A stretch of 64,000 nucleotides of DNA, taken from the NCBI GenBank assembly GCA_030726725.1, contig JANRDC010000016.1, positions 29,565 through 93,564 of the forward strand, given 5' to 3'. The DNA comes from Flavobacteriaceae bacterium (GTDB lineage Bacteria; Bacteroidota; Bacteroidia; Flavobacteriales; Flavobacteriaceae). The stretch's first letter is position 1. Each line of letters starts with the position of its first letter. A program made the position numbers and the translations under genes. This document shows positions 55,208 to 63,348 of this stretch, one piece after another. Under the pieces are notes generated by a model, which worked only from the letters and a program-made list of their open reading frames with translations, was not told where the DNA came from and ran no database searches.

Positions 55208-57010
55208 ATGACACCTCCGCTGATCGCCATACAGGTTCAATCGCTCCCCGAGTCTCCTGGGGTATACCAGTACTATGATGAGCAAGACAATATCCTGTAC
55301 ATCGGCAAGGCGATCAACCTAAAAAAAAGAGTTTCTTCTTATTTCAACAAGACCCAAGACAACGCCAAAACCCGGGTGTTGGTCTCCAAAATAAGGCGCA
55401 TCGCTCATATTGTTGTCCCCACAGAAACCGACGCCCTGTTGTTGGAAAACAACCTGATTAAAAAATACAGGCCCCGTTACAATGTGTTGCTCAAGGACGA
55501 CAAAACCTTTCCCTGGATCTGCCTTAAGAAAGAGGATTATCCCAGGGTGATGACCACCCGCAAAGTGATTCGCGATGGATCCCAGTATTTCGGGCCGTAC
55601 ACCAACACCAAGATGATGTATGTCCTGCTCGACCTGATCAAATCCCTGTATCCCCTGAGGTCGTGCACCTTGGATTTATCTCCCCAAAAAATCGCGTTGG
55701 GCAAATACACCCCTTGTCTGGAATACCACATCGGCAATTGCAAAGCTCCGTGCATCTCCAAGCAAACGCCCGAGGACTACGCCCAAGATATTCAGGCGAT
55801 AACGGCCCTGTTAAAAGGTCACCTCAAAGAGGCGTTGACGCATATGAAAGCCAAGATGAAACAGGCGGCGGATGCCCTCGCCTTTGAAGAGGCACAAAAG
55901 TACAAAGAGCGCTTGGACCTACTTTCGGGTTACCAGTCCAGGGCCACCGTGGTCAGTCCCACAATCACCCATGTCGATGTGTACAGCATTTTCTCTGACC
56001 AGACCCACGGGTATGTGAATTATATGGAAATCGCGCACGGGGCAATTATCCGCACCCATACGCTGGAACTCAAAAAGCGGATGGATGAGTCCGACGAAAC
56101 CTTACTTGAAATCGCCATTGTCGCCATCAGAGAACGGTTTCAGTCCGTGGCCAAAACCCTAGTCCTTCCCTTTAAAGTGCTGGTCCCCGCTGGGTTGCGC
56201 GTTGAAGTACCGCAGTTGGGCGACAAAAAGAAACTGTTGGAATTATCTTTGCGCAACGCCAAACATTTCCGACAGGATCAGCTGGCCCAACTCAAGGTCA
56301 TCGATCCCCAAAGCCACAGCGATCGCATCTTGGCCCAGTTGCAGAAAGATCTCAGATTGGCCCACCTGCCTGTCCACATCGAGTGTTTTGACAACTCAAA
56401 CATTCAAGGAACCAATCCAGTAGCGGCCTGTGTAGTTTTTCAAAATGCGAAACCCGCTAAGTCCCAATACCGACATTTTCACATCAAAACTGTGGAGGGT
56501 CCAGATGATTTTGCCTCCATGCGCGAGGTAGTCACCAGAAGATATCGCCGTATGATTGATGAAGGAACGCCACTGCCACAACTCGTGGTGATCGATGGGG
56601 GTAAAGGACAGCTCAGCGCAGCTTTGGATGCATTTGACGCTTTGGGCATACGCGGAAAGGTCGCTATCATCGGTATTGCCAAGCGACTTGAAGAGATCTA
56701 TTTTCCAGGGGATTCGGTGCCGATTTACCTGGATAAAAGGTCTACATCCCTAAAGCTCATCCAACAGCTGCGCAACGAAGCCCACCGTTTTGGAATCACC
56801 TTCCACCGACAGTTGAGGTCCAATGCCGCTTTGGGCAATCGACTGGAAACCCTTTCCGGTATAGGCGCCAAGACTGCAGAAAAATTGCTTACTGAATTTA
56901 AGTCGGTCAAACGCGTGGAGGAGGCCTCCCTTCAGGCCCTCGCAGATTGTGTGGGTATGGCCAAGGCTCAGTTGATTTACGAACAACTCAAAACACCCGC
57001 TGATGCATAG
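55208..57010 (+). CDS. uvrC: excinuclease ABC subunit C
   Basis: Makes both incisions in nucleotide excision repair. The 600-residue protein has the GIY-YIG domain (PGVYQYYDEQDNILYIGKA, residues 16-34), a UvrB-binding UVR motif (about 200-235), the RNase H-like C-terminal endonuclease (HIECFDNSNIQGTNPVAACVVF, near 396) and a helix-hairpin-helix pair (LSGIGAKTAEKLL near 557). Near-consensus -7 box TAATTTTA at 55196-55203. Overlaps the patatin gene by 8 bases. Confidence 0.96.
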   Translation: MTPPLIAIQVQSLPESPGVYQYYDEQDNILYIGKAINLKKRVSSYFNKTQDNAKTRVLVSKIRRIAHIVVPTETDALLLENNLIKKYRPRYNVLLKDDKTFPWICLKKEDYPRVMTTRKVIRDGSQYFGPYTNTKMMYVLLDLIKSLYPLRSCTLDLSPQKIALGKYTPCLEYHIGNCKAPCISKQTPEDYAQDIQAITALLKGHLKEALTHMKAKMKQAADALAFEEAQKYKERLDLLSGYQSRATVVSPTITHVDVYSIFSDQTHGYVNYMEIAHGAIIRTHTLELKKRMDESDETLLEIAIVAIRERFQSVAKTLVLPFKVLVPAGLRVEVPQLGDKKKLLELSLRNAKHFRQDQLAQLKVIDPQSHSDRILAQLQKDLRLAHLPVHIECFDNSNIQGTNPVAACVVFQNAKPAKSQYRHFHIKTVEGPDDFASMREVVTRRYRRMIDEGTPLPQLVVIDGGKGQLSAALDAFDALGIRGKVAIIGIAKRLEEIYFPGDSVPIYLDKRSTSLKLIQQLRNEAHRFGITFHRQLRSNAALGNRLETLSGIGAKTAEKLLTEFKSVKRVEEASLQALADCVGMAKAQLIYEQLKTPADA

Positions 57011-59327
57011 ATCTGCACTGCGTTATTTTAAGCTATTCATCACGACCATAACAGTCGGGATACTCTGTGGCTTGCAGGAAATCAATGGCCAAACTCAGAA
57101 CGACCCTCGCGATTTAATAGTTCGATTAGATTCGTTTAGAGCGGCTGGGAACACCCCAAAAATCGGCCTGGTACTCAGTGGAGGTGGCGCTAAAGGGTAT
57201 GCCCACGTCGGCGTATTAAAGGTTTTAGATCAGTATGGAATACAGGTAGATTATGTCGCTGGAACGAGTATAGGTGCTATGGTGGGCAGTTTATACGCTT
57301 CAGGTTATTCCGGTCATCAGATCGATTCGATTTTAAACTCCATGGACATCAACGAAGTCGTGTACGACGCATTGCCGCGAACAGCGCGATCGTTTTACGA
57401 CAAAGAGGATCAGGCGCGTTATGCAGTCACTCTTCCATTTGACGATTGGAAGCTCCGCTTTCCCCAGGCGCTTTCAGGGGGACAAAAAATGTATAACGCC
57501 TTGTCTCGATTGTTGTTGCATGTGAACCAAACGGATTCATTTGCCGAGCTGCCCATTCCTTTTCTCTGTATGGCTACTGAGCTTTCTTCGGGCCAAGTCG
57601 CTGAACTAAATCAAGGCTATCTACCTGATGCAGTGATGGCCAGCGGGGCTTTACCCTCTCTGTTTTCACCAGTGCTTATCGATGGAAAAACCTATGTAGA
57701 CGGTGGGGTTTACGACAATTATCCCGTTGAGGCCCTCAGGGCTAAAGGGGTAGATTTTGTCATTGGGGTAGATGTTCAAGATACCCTGAAAACAGCCTCA
57801 GACTTGACCTCAGCTACGGCAATTCTCAACCAAATCAACAACTACCGCTCAGTGCGCGCTATGCAGGTAAAGTCGGGCTTGACCGATATTTATATCAAAC
57901 CTGAACTCGAAGACATAGGCGTCGTCGATTTTTCCAAAATGCCCTATGCCATTGCTCAAGGTAGTAGTGCAGCAGCACAGTACAGTGAAATTTGGAAACG
58001 CATGTCAGTGACCAACCCCAAAAAGTCAAACAACTCAAGGAGTGCCCCAGCGGTTCCAGAACTCAAGTTGGCTTCTATTGATGTGGAGGGTTTGAAAAAC
58101 TACTCATTGCCTTATGTGCTGGGCAAATTAAATCTACCCATAGGGGTTTCCATGAATTTCGCAGCTCTTGAGGCTGCTTTGGATCGGCTTTCTGCCACAG
58201 GAAATTTTGCGACATTGCGCTACCGGATCAAAGGGGCACATCAATCCGCTGCATTAATCTTACTGCTGACCGAAAATCCCGTAAAGCAAACGCTCAGTTT
58301 TACCCCCCACTACGACGCCTTGATGCGCAATGGTTTATTGGTCAACCTGACACAGAAAGGCGTGTTGGCTCAGGATGATGTGTTGGCGTTTGATTTAATC
58401 ATCGGAGAACGCTTGCGCTATAAAGCGGATTATTATATCGACAGAGGAGCTCAGATGACCTATGGGGTCGGACAGCATTACTACCACGTTCAGCAAAGTG
58501 TATCGGGTAATCTGCTAGAACATCGATACCAAAGGCCGGGACTTTCGGTGTTGGGTTCTTTGGGGGTAGAGTTTAAAACATTGGCCTCTGAAGTATACGC
58601 TCAGTGGACGCTTAAGGACAAACATCTGCTCAGGCTGGGCGGGTCACATCAGTGGGTTTCTGCCAGAACCAAAACTAATCTGTCCGATTTAGGTCTTGAG
58701 GCACGAGAATTTTCCAGAACATCGTTTGAGGATGGCCATCATTTTTCTGCTTTTGGACTTTGGATGCTGGACGATTTAGACGATGCTTTTTTCCCCACCC
58801 GAGGCACCTCTTTACAGGCTAAGTACCACTGGTATGTAAAACCCGCTCAGTTTTTGGGCACCTCAACCCCCTACGGTCGATCTGAGCTCAATCTTGTCCA
58901 AGCTTTTTCATTGACCAGGTATGCAGCCCTGAATTTGAGGGCAGGTACGGGTATGCGTTGGGGACAAAATCCAGCCCCTACTTTTGATTTCCTGTTGGGG
59001 GGCATGGGCGCCACTTCCATCAATCCTGTGGTGCCCCTACCGGGCATGGATTTTCTGTCCTTGAGCACCCCTCAGTACGCTTTATTGGGCATGCAAGGGC
59101 AATACGAGACTTCGCAAGGAATGTACCTTTTGGCAGGATATCATTGGGTGCGATTGGGTTCAGACTCGTTGATTAAACAAAACCAGGAGCATACGAATCA
59201 AACCATTCAGCGATGGTTTGTAGGTGCGGGAAGACAGACCTTAATCGGCCCGATTCAACTTCATTTTGGCGGGCCCATGGGCATTCAAGATTTATCTCTG
59301 TTCTTCTCAGTCGGCTTCCCGTTTTAA
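57003..59327 (+). CDS. patatin-like phospholipase fused to a BamA-type outer-membrane barrel
   Basis: A 774-residue protein resembling type Vd autotransporters: signal sequence (residues 1-30), patatin domain with GLVLSGGGAKGYAHVGVL (near 60), the nucleophile in GTSIGAMVG (Ser near 92) and the catalytic Asp in YVDGGVYDNYP (near 230), a POTRA-like domain (about 350-425), then an Omp85/BamA barrel to the C-terminal strand LFFSVGFPF. It would place a lipase on the cell surface or in the periplasm. Start overlaps uvrC by 8 bases. Confidence 0.88.
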   Translation: MHRSALRYFKLFITTITVGILCGLQEINGQTQNDPRDLIVRLDSFRAAGNTPKIGLVLSGGGAKGYAHVGVLKVLDQYGIQVDYVAGTSIGAMVGSLYASGYSGHQIDSILNSMDINEVVYDALPRTARSFYDKEDQARYAVTLPFDDWKLRFPQALSGGQKMYNALSRLLLHVNQTDSFAELPIPFLCMATELSSGQVAELNQGYLPDAVMASGALPSLFSPVLIDGKTYVDGGVYDNYPVEALRAKGVDFVIGVDVQDTLKTASDLTSATAILNQINNYRSVRAMQVKSGLTDIYIKPELEDIGVVDFSKMPYAIAQGSSAAAQYSEIWKRMSVTNPKKSNNSRSAPAVPELKLASIDVEGLKNYSLPYVLGKLNLPIGVSMNFAALEAALDRLSATGNFATLRYRIKGAHQSAALILLLTENPVKQTLSFTPHYDALMRNGLLVNLTQKGVLAQDDVLAFDLIIGERLRYKADYYIDRGAQMTYGVGQHYYHVQQSVSGNLLEHRYQRPGLSVLGSLGVEFKTLASEVYAQWTLKDKHLLRLGGSHQWVSARTKTNLSDLGLEAREFSRTSFEDGHHFSAFGLWMLDDLDDAFFPTRGTSLQAKYHWYVKPAQFLGTSTPYGRSELNLVQAFSLTRYAALNLRAGTGMRWGQNPAPTFDFLLGGMGATSINPVVPLPGMDFLSLSTPQYALLGMQGQYETSQGMYLLAGYHWVRLGSDSLIKQNQEHTNQTIQRWFVGAGRQTLIGPIQLHFGGPMGIQDLSLFFSVGFPF

Positions 59328-59345
59328 GCACTTCCATAATGATGT

Positions 59346-59373
59346 GTTAAATCCATCGTTAAAAGATGTTAAA
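59346..59373 (+). repeat. three GTTAAA hexamers at one-turn spacing
   Basis: GTTAAA at 59346-59351, 59358-59363 and 59368-59373, starts 12 and 10 bases apart, ending 27 bases before the -7 box of small RNA B. A phased array of this kind could be a binding site for an activator or repressor. Confidence 0.45.
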
Positions 59374-59399
59374 TATTTTTCAGAGGAAAATAGCGGTTG

Positions 59400-59407
59400 T
59401 AGCTTTG
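59400..59407 (+). promoter_or_regulatory. -7 box of candidate small RNA B
   Basis: TAGCTTTG, perfect consensus match. A start at about 59413-59414 coincides with the 5' end of the first hairpin. No -33 TTG is present. Confidence 0.5.
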
Positions 59408-59412
59408 TTTTA

Positions 59413-59509
59413 TGAGGGGTGGTTCCCTCAGAACTTTAAGTATTGGTTTTTCATCATTTAAAGTTTGGTTGGTTATTTAAGGAAAGCCCGGTTTTACCGG
59501 GCTTTTTTT
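59413..59509 (+). ncRNA. candidate small RNA B (about 97 nt)
   Basis: The predicted transcript folds into three consecutive elements: hairpin TGAGGG / CCCTCA (59413-59430, loop of six), hairpin AACTTTAA / TTAAAGTT (59432-59465, loop of 18 single-stranded bases TTGGTTTTTCATC-like) and a terminator (59483-59509). Own -7 box upstream, and the next gene has a separate one downstream, so the region is not simply a leader. I do not recognise a known RNA family. Confidence 0.42.
59483..59509 (+). terminator. intrinsic terminator of small RNA B
   Basis: Stem AAAGCCCGG / CCGGGCTTT with loop TTTTA, then T7. It would also stop patatin-gene read-through. Confidence 0.88.
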
Positions 59510-59541
59510 ATACAAGCCCGCTGCTCACAGCCTTATTTTTC

Positions 59542-59549
59542 TATTTTTG
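59542..59549 (+). promoter_or_regulatory. -7 box upstream of the DUF3108 gene
   Basis: TATTTTTG, perfect match, 17 bases before the ATG at 59567. Shows that the longer open frame from 59465, which runs through the terminator, is not real. Confidence 0.55.
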
Positions 59550-59566
59550 TCCGTAAGTATTGCTAC

Positions 59567-60346
59567 ATGACCCGTTGGACCTTATTTTTTTTGCTTTTGT
59601 TTCCTTTGGGTCTATCCGCCCAGAACAGCAGACAGTCCTTCCAACACGGGGAGTGGCTCGAATTCAGACTTCATTACGGGGTGTTTAACGCCAGTTATGC
59701 TACTTTCAAAGTCAGCGAAGAGCGTTTTTTGAACAAACCGGTTTACCACGTAGTGGCCCATGGAGAAACCACAGGGCTTGCCGCATTGTTCTTTAAAGTG
59801 GACGACACCTACGAGAGCTATTTTACCAAGAAAGATCACGAGCCACTGAAGTTTATTCGCAAGGTAGATGAGGGTGGATATACCATGGATTTGGACTTTG
59901 TTTTTGATCACGCTAGGCGCAAAGCCGTATTGACAGATCACAAAAAAAATAAACAGCAGGTGTTTGACACCAAAAAAGGAATTCAAGACTTGGTCAGCGC
60001 CTTTTACTATCTGCGCAACCACTACCAGACCAAGGATCTGTATGTGGGTAAGTTTTTGGAGTTGGACATGCTCTACGACGATGACGGGGTATTTAAATTT
60101 AAATTAGAATATTTAGGACGCGAAGTTTTGCGCACCAAATTCGGCAAAGTATCTTGCCTCAAGTTTAGACCCTATGTACAATCAGAAAGGGTGTTTAAGG
60201 AACAAGAAGCCCTGACACTATGGGTGTCGGACGATGAAAACAGGATCCCTATTCGCATCAAAGCTGATTTAGTGGTGGGTTCCCTCAGGGCAGATCTAAA
60301 CCAGTACGCTAAATTGAAACATCCATTTGAAGTAATACACGAGTAA
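59567..60346 (+). CDS. DUF3108 domain exported protein
   Basis: A 259-residue periplasmic or outer-membrane protein with a clear signal peptide (MTRWTLFFLLLFPLGLSAQ, cleavage after Ala18). The body is a beta-rich DUF3108 domain (EWLEFRLHYGVFNASYATFKV near residue 29, TKFGKVSCLKFRPYVQSERVF near 190). Function unknown. The following peptidase gene starts at its stop codon (TAATG), indicating translational coupling and perhaps a shared cell-wall role. Confidence 0.88.
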   Translation: MTRWTLFFLLLFPLGLSAQNSRQSFQHGEWLEFRLHYGVFNASYATFKVSEERFLNKPVYHVVAHGETTGLAALFFKVDDTYESYFTKKDHEPLKFIRKVDEGGYTMDLDFVFDHARRKAVLTDHKKNKQQVFDTKKGIQDLVSAFYYLRNHYQTKDLYVGKFLELDMLYDDDGVFKFKLEYLGREVLRTKFGKVSCLKFRPYVQSERVFKEQEALTLWVSDDENRIPIRIKADLVVGSLRADLNQYAKLKHPFEVIHE

Positions 60347-61575
60347 TGCGCTTAAACCAAACATATCTTTTACCTTTTGTTTTATTCCTATTGATCTCTT
60401 GTGGAAAGAAAGGAGAAGAAGCCCCTGAAGTCCCCGAAAAACCAAAAGACAGTATTTTTTACGGCTTTAATTTCAACCATTTTGAAGTGATTAAAGATAC
60501 GGTGCGCGATGGGGATAGTTTTGGATCGATTATGGCCCAACACCAAGTCGCTTATCCGGAGGTGCATGCCGCTACCCAAAAAGAATACCGAGAAATTTTT
60601 GATGTTCGCCGACTGAGACAAGGACAACCCTATGTTATTTTAAAGTCTAAAGACAGCATTCAAAAGCCTCAAGTGTTTATTTATGAGCGAGATAAAATCA
60701 ATTTCTCCGTGATTGATTTTCGACAAGACCTGAAGGTGTACAGCGAGCAAAGGGAGATCATCACCCATATGCGAGAAGCTTCGGGAGTCATCACCAGTTC
60801 TTTGTCAGAGACCATTTTAGACCAAGGGATGGATTACGATGTCACCCATAATTTGGCTTCCATTTACGCTTGGACGATTGACTTTTTTCAGCTTCAGGAA
60901 GGTGATCGTTTTAAGGTGATCTATGAAGAGCGCTTTATCAAAGACAGCACCTATGCTGGAATGGGGCCGATCAAGGCCGCTATTTTTGAGCACGGCGGTA
61001 AAACCTATTACGCGTTTAGGCACAAAACTGATGAAGACCAGAATTACGCAGATTATTTTGATGAAAAGGGCAACAATTTGCGCAGGGCTTTTTTGCAAGC
61101 CCCTGTGAATTTTTCCCGGATTTCATCGAGGTATAACCTCAAGCGAAAGATCGCATTTTACGGAAACAAGGTCCGGCCACATTTGGGCACGGATTACGCA
61201 GCGGCAGTGGGCACCCCTATTTTGGCGACGGCCAACGGGAAGGTGATCGAATCCTCGTTTACATCCGCCAATGGAAACTATGTCAAGATCAGACACAACA
61301 GCACTTATACCACCCAGTATTTGCACATGAAAAAACAGAATGTGCGCAAAGGCCAATCCGTCAAACAAGGCGATGTCATCGGCTGGATCGGGATGACAGG
61401 AAATACCTCTGGCCCACACGTCTGCTACAGATTTTGGAAAAATGGACGTCAGGTAGATCCGCTTCGTGAAAAACTGCCGATGTCCAACCCCCTTCCCTCA
61501 GGGAAAAAAGAGACCTACCTAGCCCAGATTGATTCTATCAAAGGGGCCTTAGATAAAATTCAGTATACCGAATAA
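60346..61575 (+). CDS. M23 family (LytM) peptidase, lipoprotein
   Basis: A 409-residue cell-wall peptidase. Lipobox LISC with Cys19 points to a lipoprotein; an unrecognised middle part is followed by the LytM domain (about residues 270-385). The zinc-ligand motif HxxxD is in RPHLGTDYAAA (near 281), and TQYLHMKK follows. The HxH motif is altered to HVC (GPHVCYRFW near 365), so Cys replaces the second zinc histidine. Overlaps the DUF3108 stop by one base, and pgi follows after eight bases. Confidence 0.9.
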   Translation: MRLNQTYLLPFVLFLLISCGKKGEEAPEVPEKPKDSIFYGFNFNHFEVIKDTVRDGDSFGSIMAQHQVAYPEVHAATQKEYREIFDVRRLRQGQPYVILKSKDSIQKPQVFIYERDKINFSVIDFRQDLKVYSEQREIITHMREASGVITSSLSETILDQGMDYDVTHNLASIYAWTIDFFQLQEGDRFKVIYEERFIKDSTYAGMGPIKAAIFEHGGKTYYAFRHKTDEDQNYADYFDEKGNNLRRAFLQAPVNFSRISSRYNLKRKIAFYGNKVRPHLGTDYAAAVGTPILATANGKVIESSFTSANGNYVKIRHNSTYTTQYLHMKKQNVRKGQSVKQGDVIGWIGMTGNTSGPHVCYRFWKNGRQVDPLREKLPMSNPLPSGKKETYLAQIDSIKGALDKIQYTE

Positions 61576-61583
61576 ACAACCCT

Positions 61584-63224
61584 ATGAAGTTACCCCGTAT
61601 CAATCCCACAACCACATCGGCCTGGAAGGCCTTGGAGTCTCATTTTCAAACCCGTCAAGCAGACCGCATTGCTGAATTGTTTGCCCAGGATCCTAGCCGT
61701 GTCGTCAAATACACGACCCACTGGCAGGAATTCACCTTGGATTATTCAAAAAACAGGCTTGACGATACGGCCAAAAAACTGCTGCTCGAGTTGGCGGAAC
61801 AATGTCAACTGAAGGAGGCCATGCAGGGGTATTTTGGGGGCTCACCCATCAATGAAACTGAGTCTAGGGCAGTGATGCACACGGCTTTACGCGCTCCAGC
61901 TTCTGCTGATTCTAAGGTGGAAGGCATTTCAGTAGCTGCTGAGGTAGCTGAGGTGAAGGCCCAGATGAAGTCTTTTTGCGACCAAATTATCTCAGGCCAG
62001 AAAAAAGGATTTACCGGTAAAGCATTTACCGACGTTGTCAACATAGGCATAGGCGGCTCTGACTTGGGCCCAGTCATGGCGGTTGAAGCCCTTAAGTTTT
62101 ACCAAAACCACCTCAAGGTTCATTTCGTGAGCAACGTCGATGGAGATCATGTCTACGAAACTTTAAAAGGGCTCAACCCAGAAACCACCCTTTTTGTAGT
62201 AGTTTCTAAAACGTTTACCACCCAAGAAACTTTAAGCAATGCCTTGACCATTAAAAAATGGTTTTTGGGACATGCCTCACCAGAACACATCGCTTTACAC
62301 TTTGCGGCTGTATCCACCAACACGGCAAAAATCTCTGAGTTCGGTATTGCGCCAGACCACGTGTTTCCTATGTGGGATTGGGTAGGCGGTCGATTTTCAT
62401 TGTGGAGTGCTGTAGGTCTATCCATTGCGCTTTCTGTGGGTTACCAACATTTTGAGGCGCTACTCGACGGAGCTCATCAGATGGATCAACACTTTGCACA
62501 GGCGCCTTTTGAACAAAATATACCCGTGCTGATGGCGCTGATCAGTATTTGGTACAACAATTTCTACGGGGCTGAATCCGAGGCCATTATCCCATACACC
62601 CAATACCTCAGCCGTTTTTCTGCCTACCTCCAACAGGGGATTATGGAGAGCAACGGCAAATACATCGACCGTTCAGGAGACCGTGTGAACTACCAAACAG
62701 GCACCTTGATTTGGGGCGAACCAGGCACCAACTCCCAGCACGCCTTCTTCCAGCTCATGCATCAAGGAACCAAACTGATTCCCACAGATTTTATCGGGTT
62801 TAAAAAGCCTTTGCACGGGGATATGGACCACCACGATAAGTTGATGTCTAACTTTTTTGCCCAGACTGAGGCATTGCTGGTTGGTAAATCTAAAGCGCAA
62901 GTAGCCGCGGAGTTTACCGCAAAAGGCATTGATCTAGCGGACGTGGCCCACATCATTCCTTTTAAAGTATTTGAAGGGAACAAGCCGACCAATACCTTGT
63001 TGATCGAAAAACTCACTCCAGCGACTTTGGGATCGCTGATTGCGGCCTACGAACACAAAATTTTTGTTCAAGGCGTGATCTGGAATATTTTCAGCTATGA
63101 CCAATGGGGCGTTGAGCTCGGGAAGCAGCTAGCCAACAGTATCTTATCGGATATGGATGGCACCACCAATAATCCGCACGACGCCAGTACACAAGCATTG
63201 CTTCAGGCCTACTTGCCGAAATAG
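61584..63224 (+). CDS. pgi: glucose-6-phosphate isomerase
   Basis: Interconverts glucose-6-phosphate and fructose-6-phosphate. The 546-residue protein contains the signature segments IGIGGSDLGPVMAVEALK (near residue 154), MWDWVGGRFSLWSAVGL (near 262), the catalytic Glu in QGIMESNGKYIDRSG (near 354), GEPGTNSQHAFFQLMHQG with the catalytic His (near 380) and the Lys in DQWGVELGKQLA (near 515). Typical length. Eight bases after the M23 peptidase gene. Confidence 0.96.
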   Translation: MKLPRINPTTTSAWKALESHFQTRQADRIAELFAQDPSRVVKYTTHWQEFTLDYSKNRLDDTAKKLLLELAEQCQLKEAMQGYFGGSPINETESRAVMHTALRAPASADSKVEGISVAAEVAEVKAQMKSFCDQIISGQKKGFTGKAFTDVVNIGIGGSDLGPVMAVEALKFYQNHLKVHFVSNVDGDHVYETLKGLNPETTLFVVVSKTFTTQETLSNALTIKKWFLGHASPEHIALHFAAVSTNTAKISEFGIAPDHVFPMWDWVGGRFSLWSAVGLSIALSVGYQHFEALLDGAHQMDQHFAQAPFEQNIPVLMALISIWYNNFYGAESEAIIPYTQYLSRFSAYLQQGIMESNGKYIDRSGDRVNYQTGTLIWGEPGTNSQHAFFQLMHQGTKLIPTDFIGFKKPLHGDMDHHDKLMSNFFAQTEALLVGKSKAQVAAEFTAKGIDLADVAHIIPFKVFEGNKPTNTLLIEKLTPATLGSLIAAYEHKIFVQGVIWNIFSYDQWGVELGKQLANSILSDMDGTTNNPHDASTQALLQAYLPK

Positions 63225-63248
63225 CCCATTGTTACATTTGCAACAATA

Positions 63249-63285
63249 GTTAAACAAATCTTAATTATTTAACGTTCGGTTAAAC
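63249..63285 (+). promoter_or_regulatory. GTTAAA inverted and direct repeats upstream of the SusC-like gene
   Basis: TTTAAC-GTTCG-GTTAAA (63268-63284) is a perfect inverted repeat; a further GTTAAAC copy lies at 63249-63255, 30 bases from GTTAAAC at 63279. The inverted repeat overlaps the expected -33 region, so a repressor or activator site is likely. A second perfect -7-like box, TACATTTG, is at 63233-63240. Confidence 0.4.
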
Positions 63286-63312
63286 TTGGGATTGCGCTTT
63301 TGGTTATCTTTG
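63286..63312 (+). promoter_or_regulatory. promoter of the SusC-like TonB receptor gene
   Basis: TTG (63286-63288), a 16-base spacer and TATCTTTG (63305-63312). The -7 box is perfect; the spacer is one base below the usual range. The leader would be about 30 bases long. Confidence 0.6.
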
Positions 63313-63348
63313 CGGCGTTAAATGGAACAACTAACTTAACTATTGAAC

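Larger units (their letters stand above)
59328..59566. other. 239-base gene-free region between the patatin gene and the DUF3108 gene
   Basis: Holds in order: phased GTTAAA repeats, a -7 box (59400), three hairpins of candidate small RNA B with terminator (59483-59509), and the -7 box of the DUF3108 gene (59542). No protein frame starting from ATG is plausible in it. Confidence 0.75.

Noticed and set aside
59465..59566. Upstream extension of the DUF3108 frame by 34 codons
   Set aside because: It would run through the terminator and the -7 box; the signal peptide begins at 59567.
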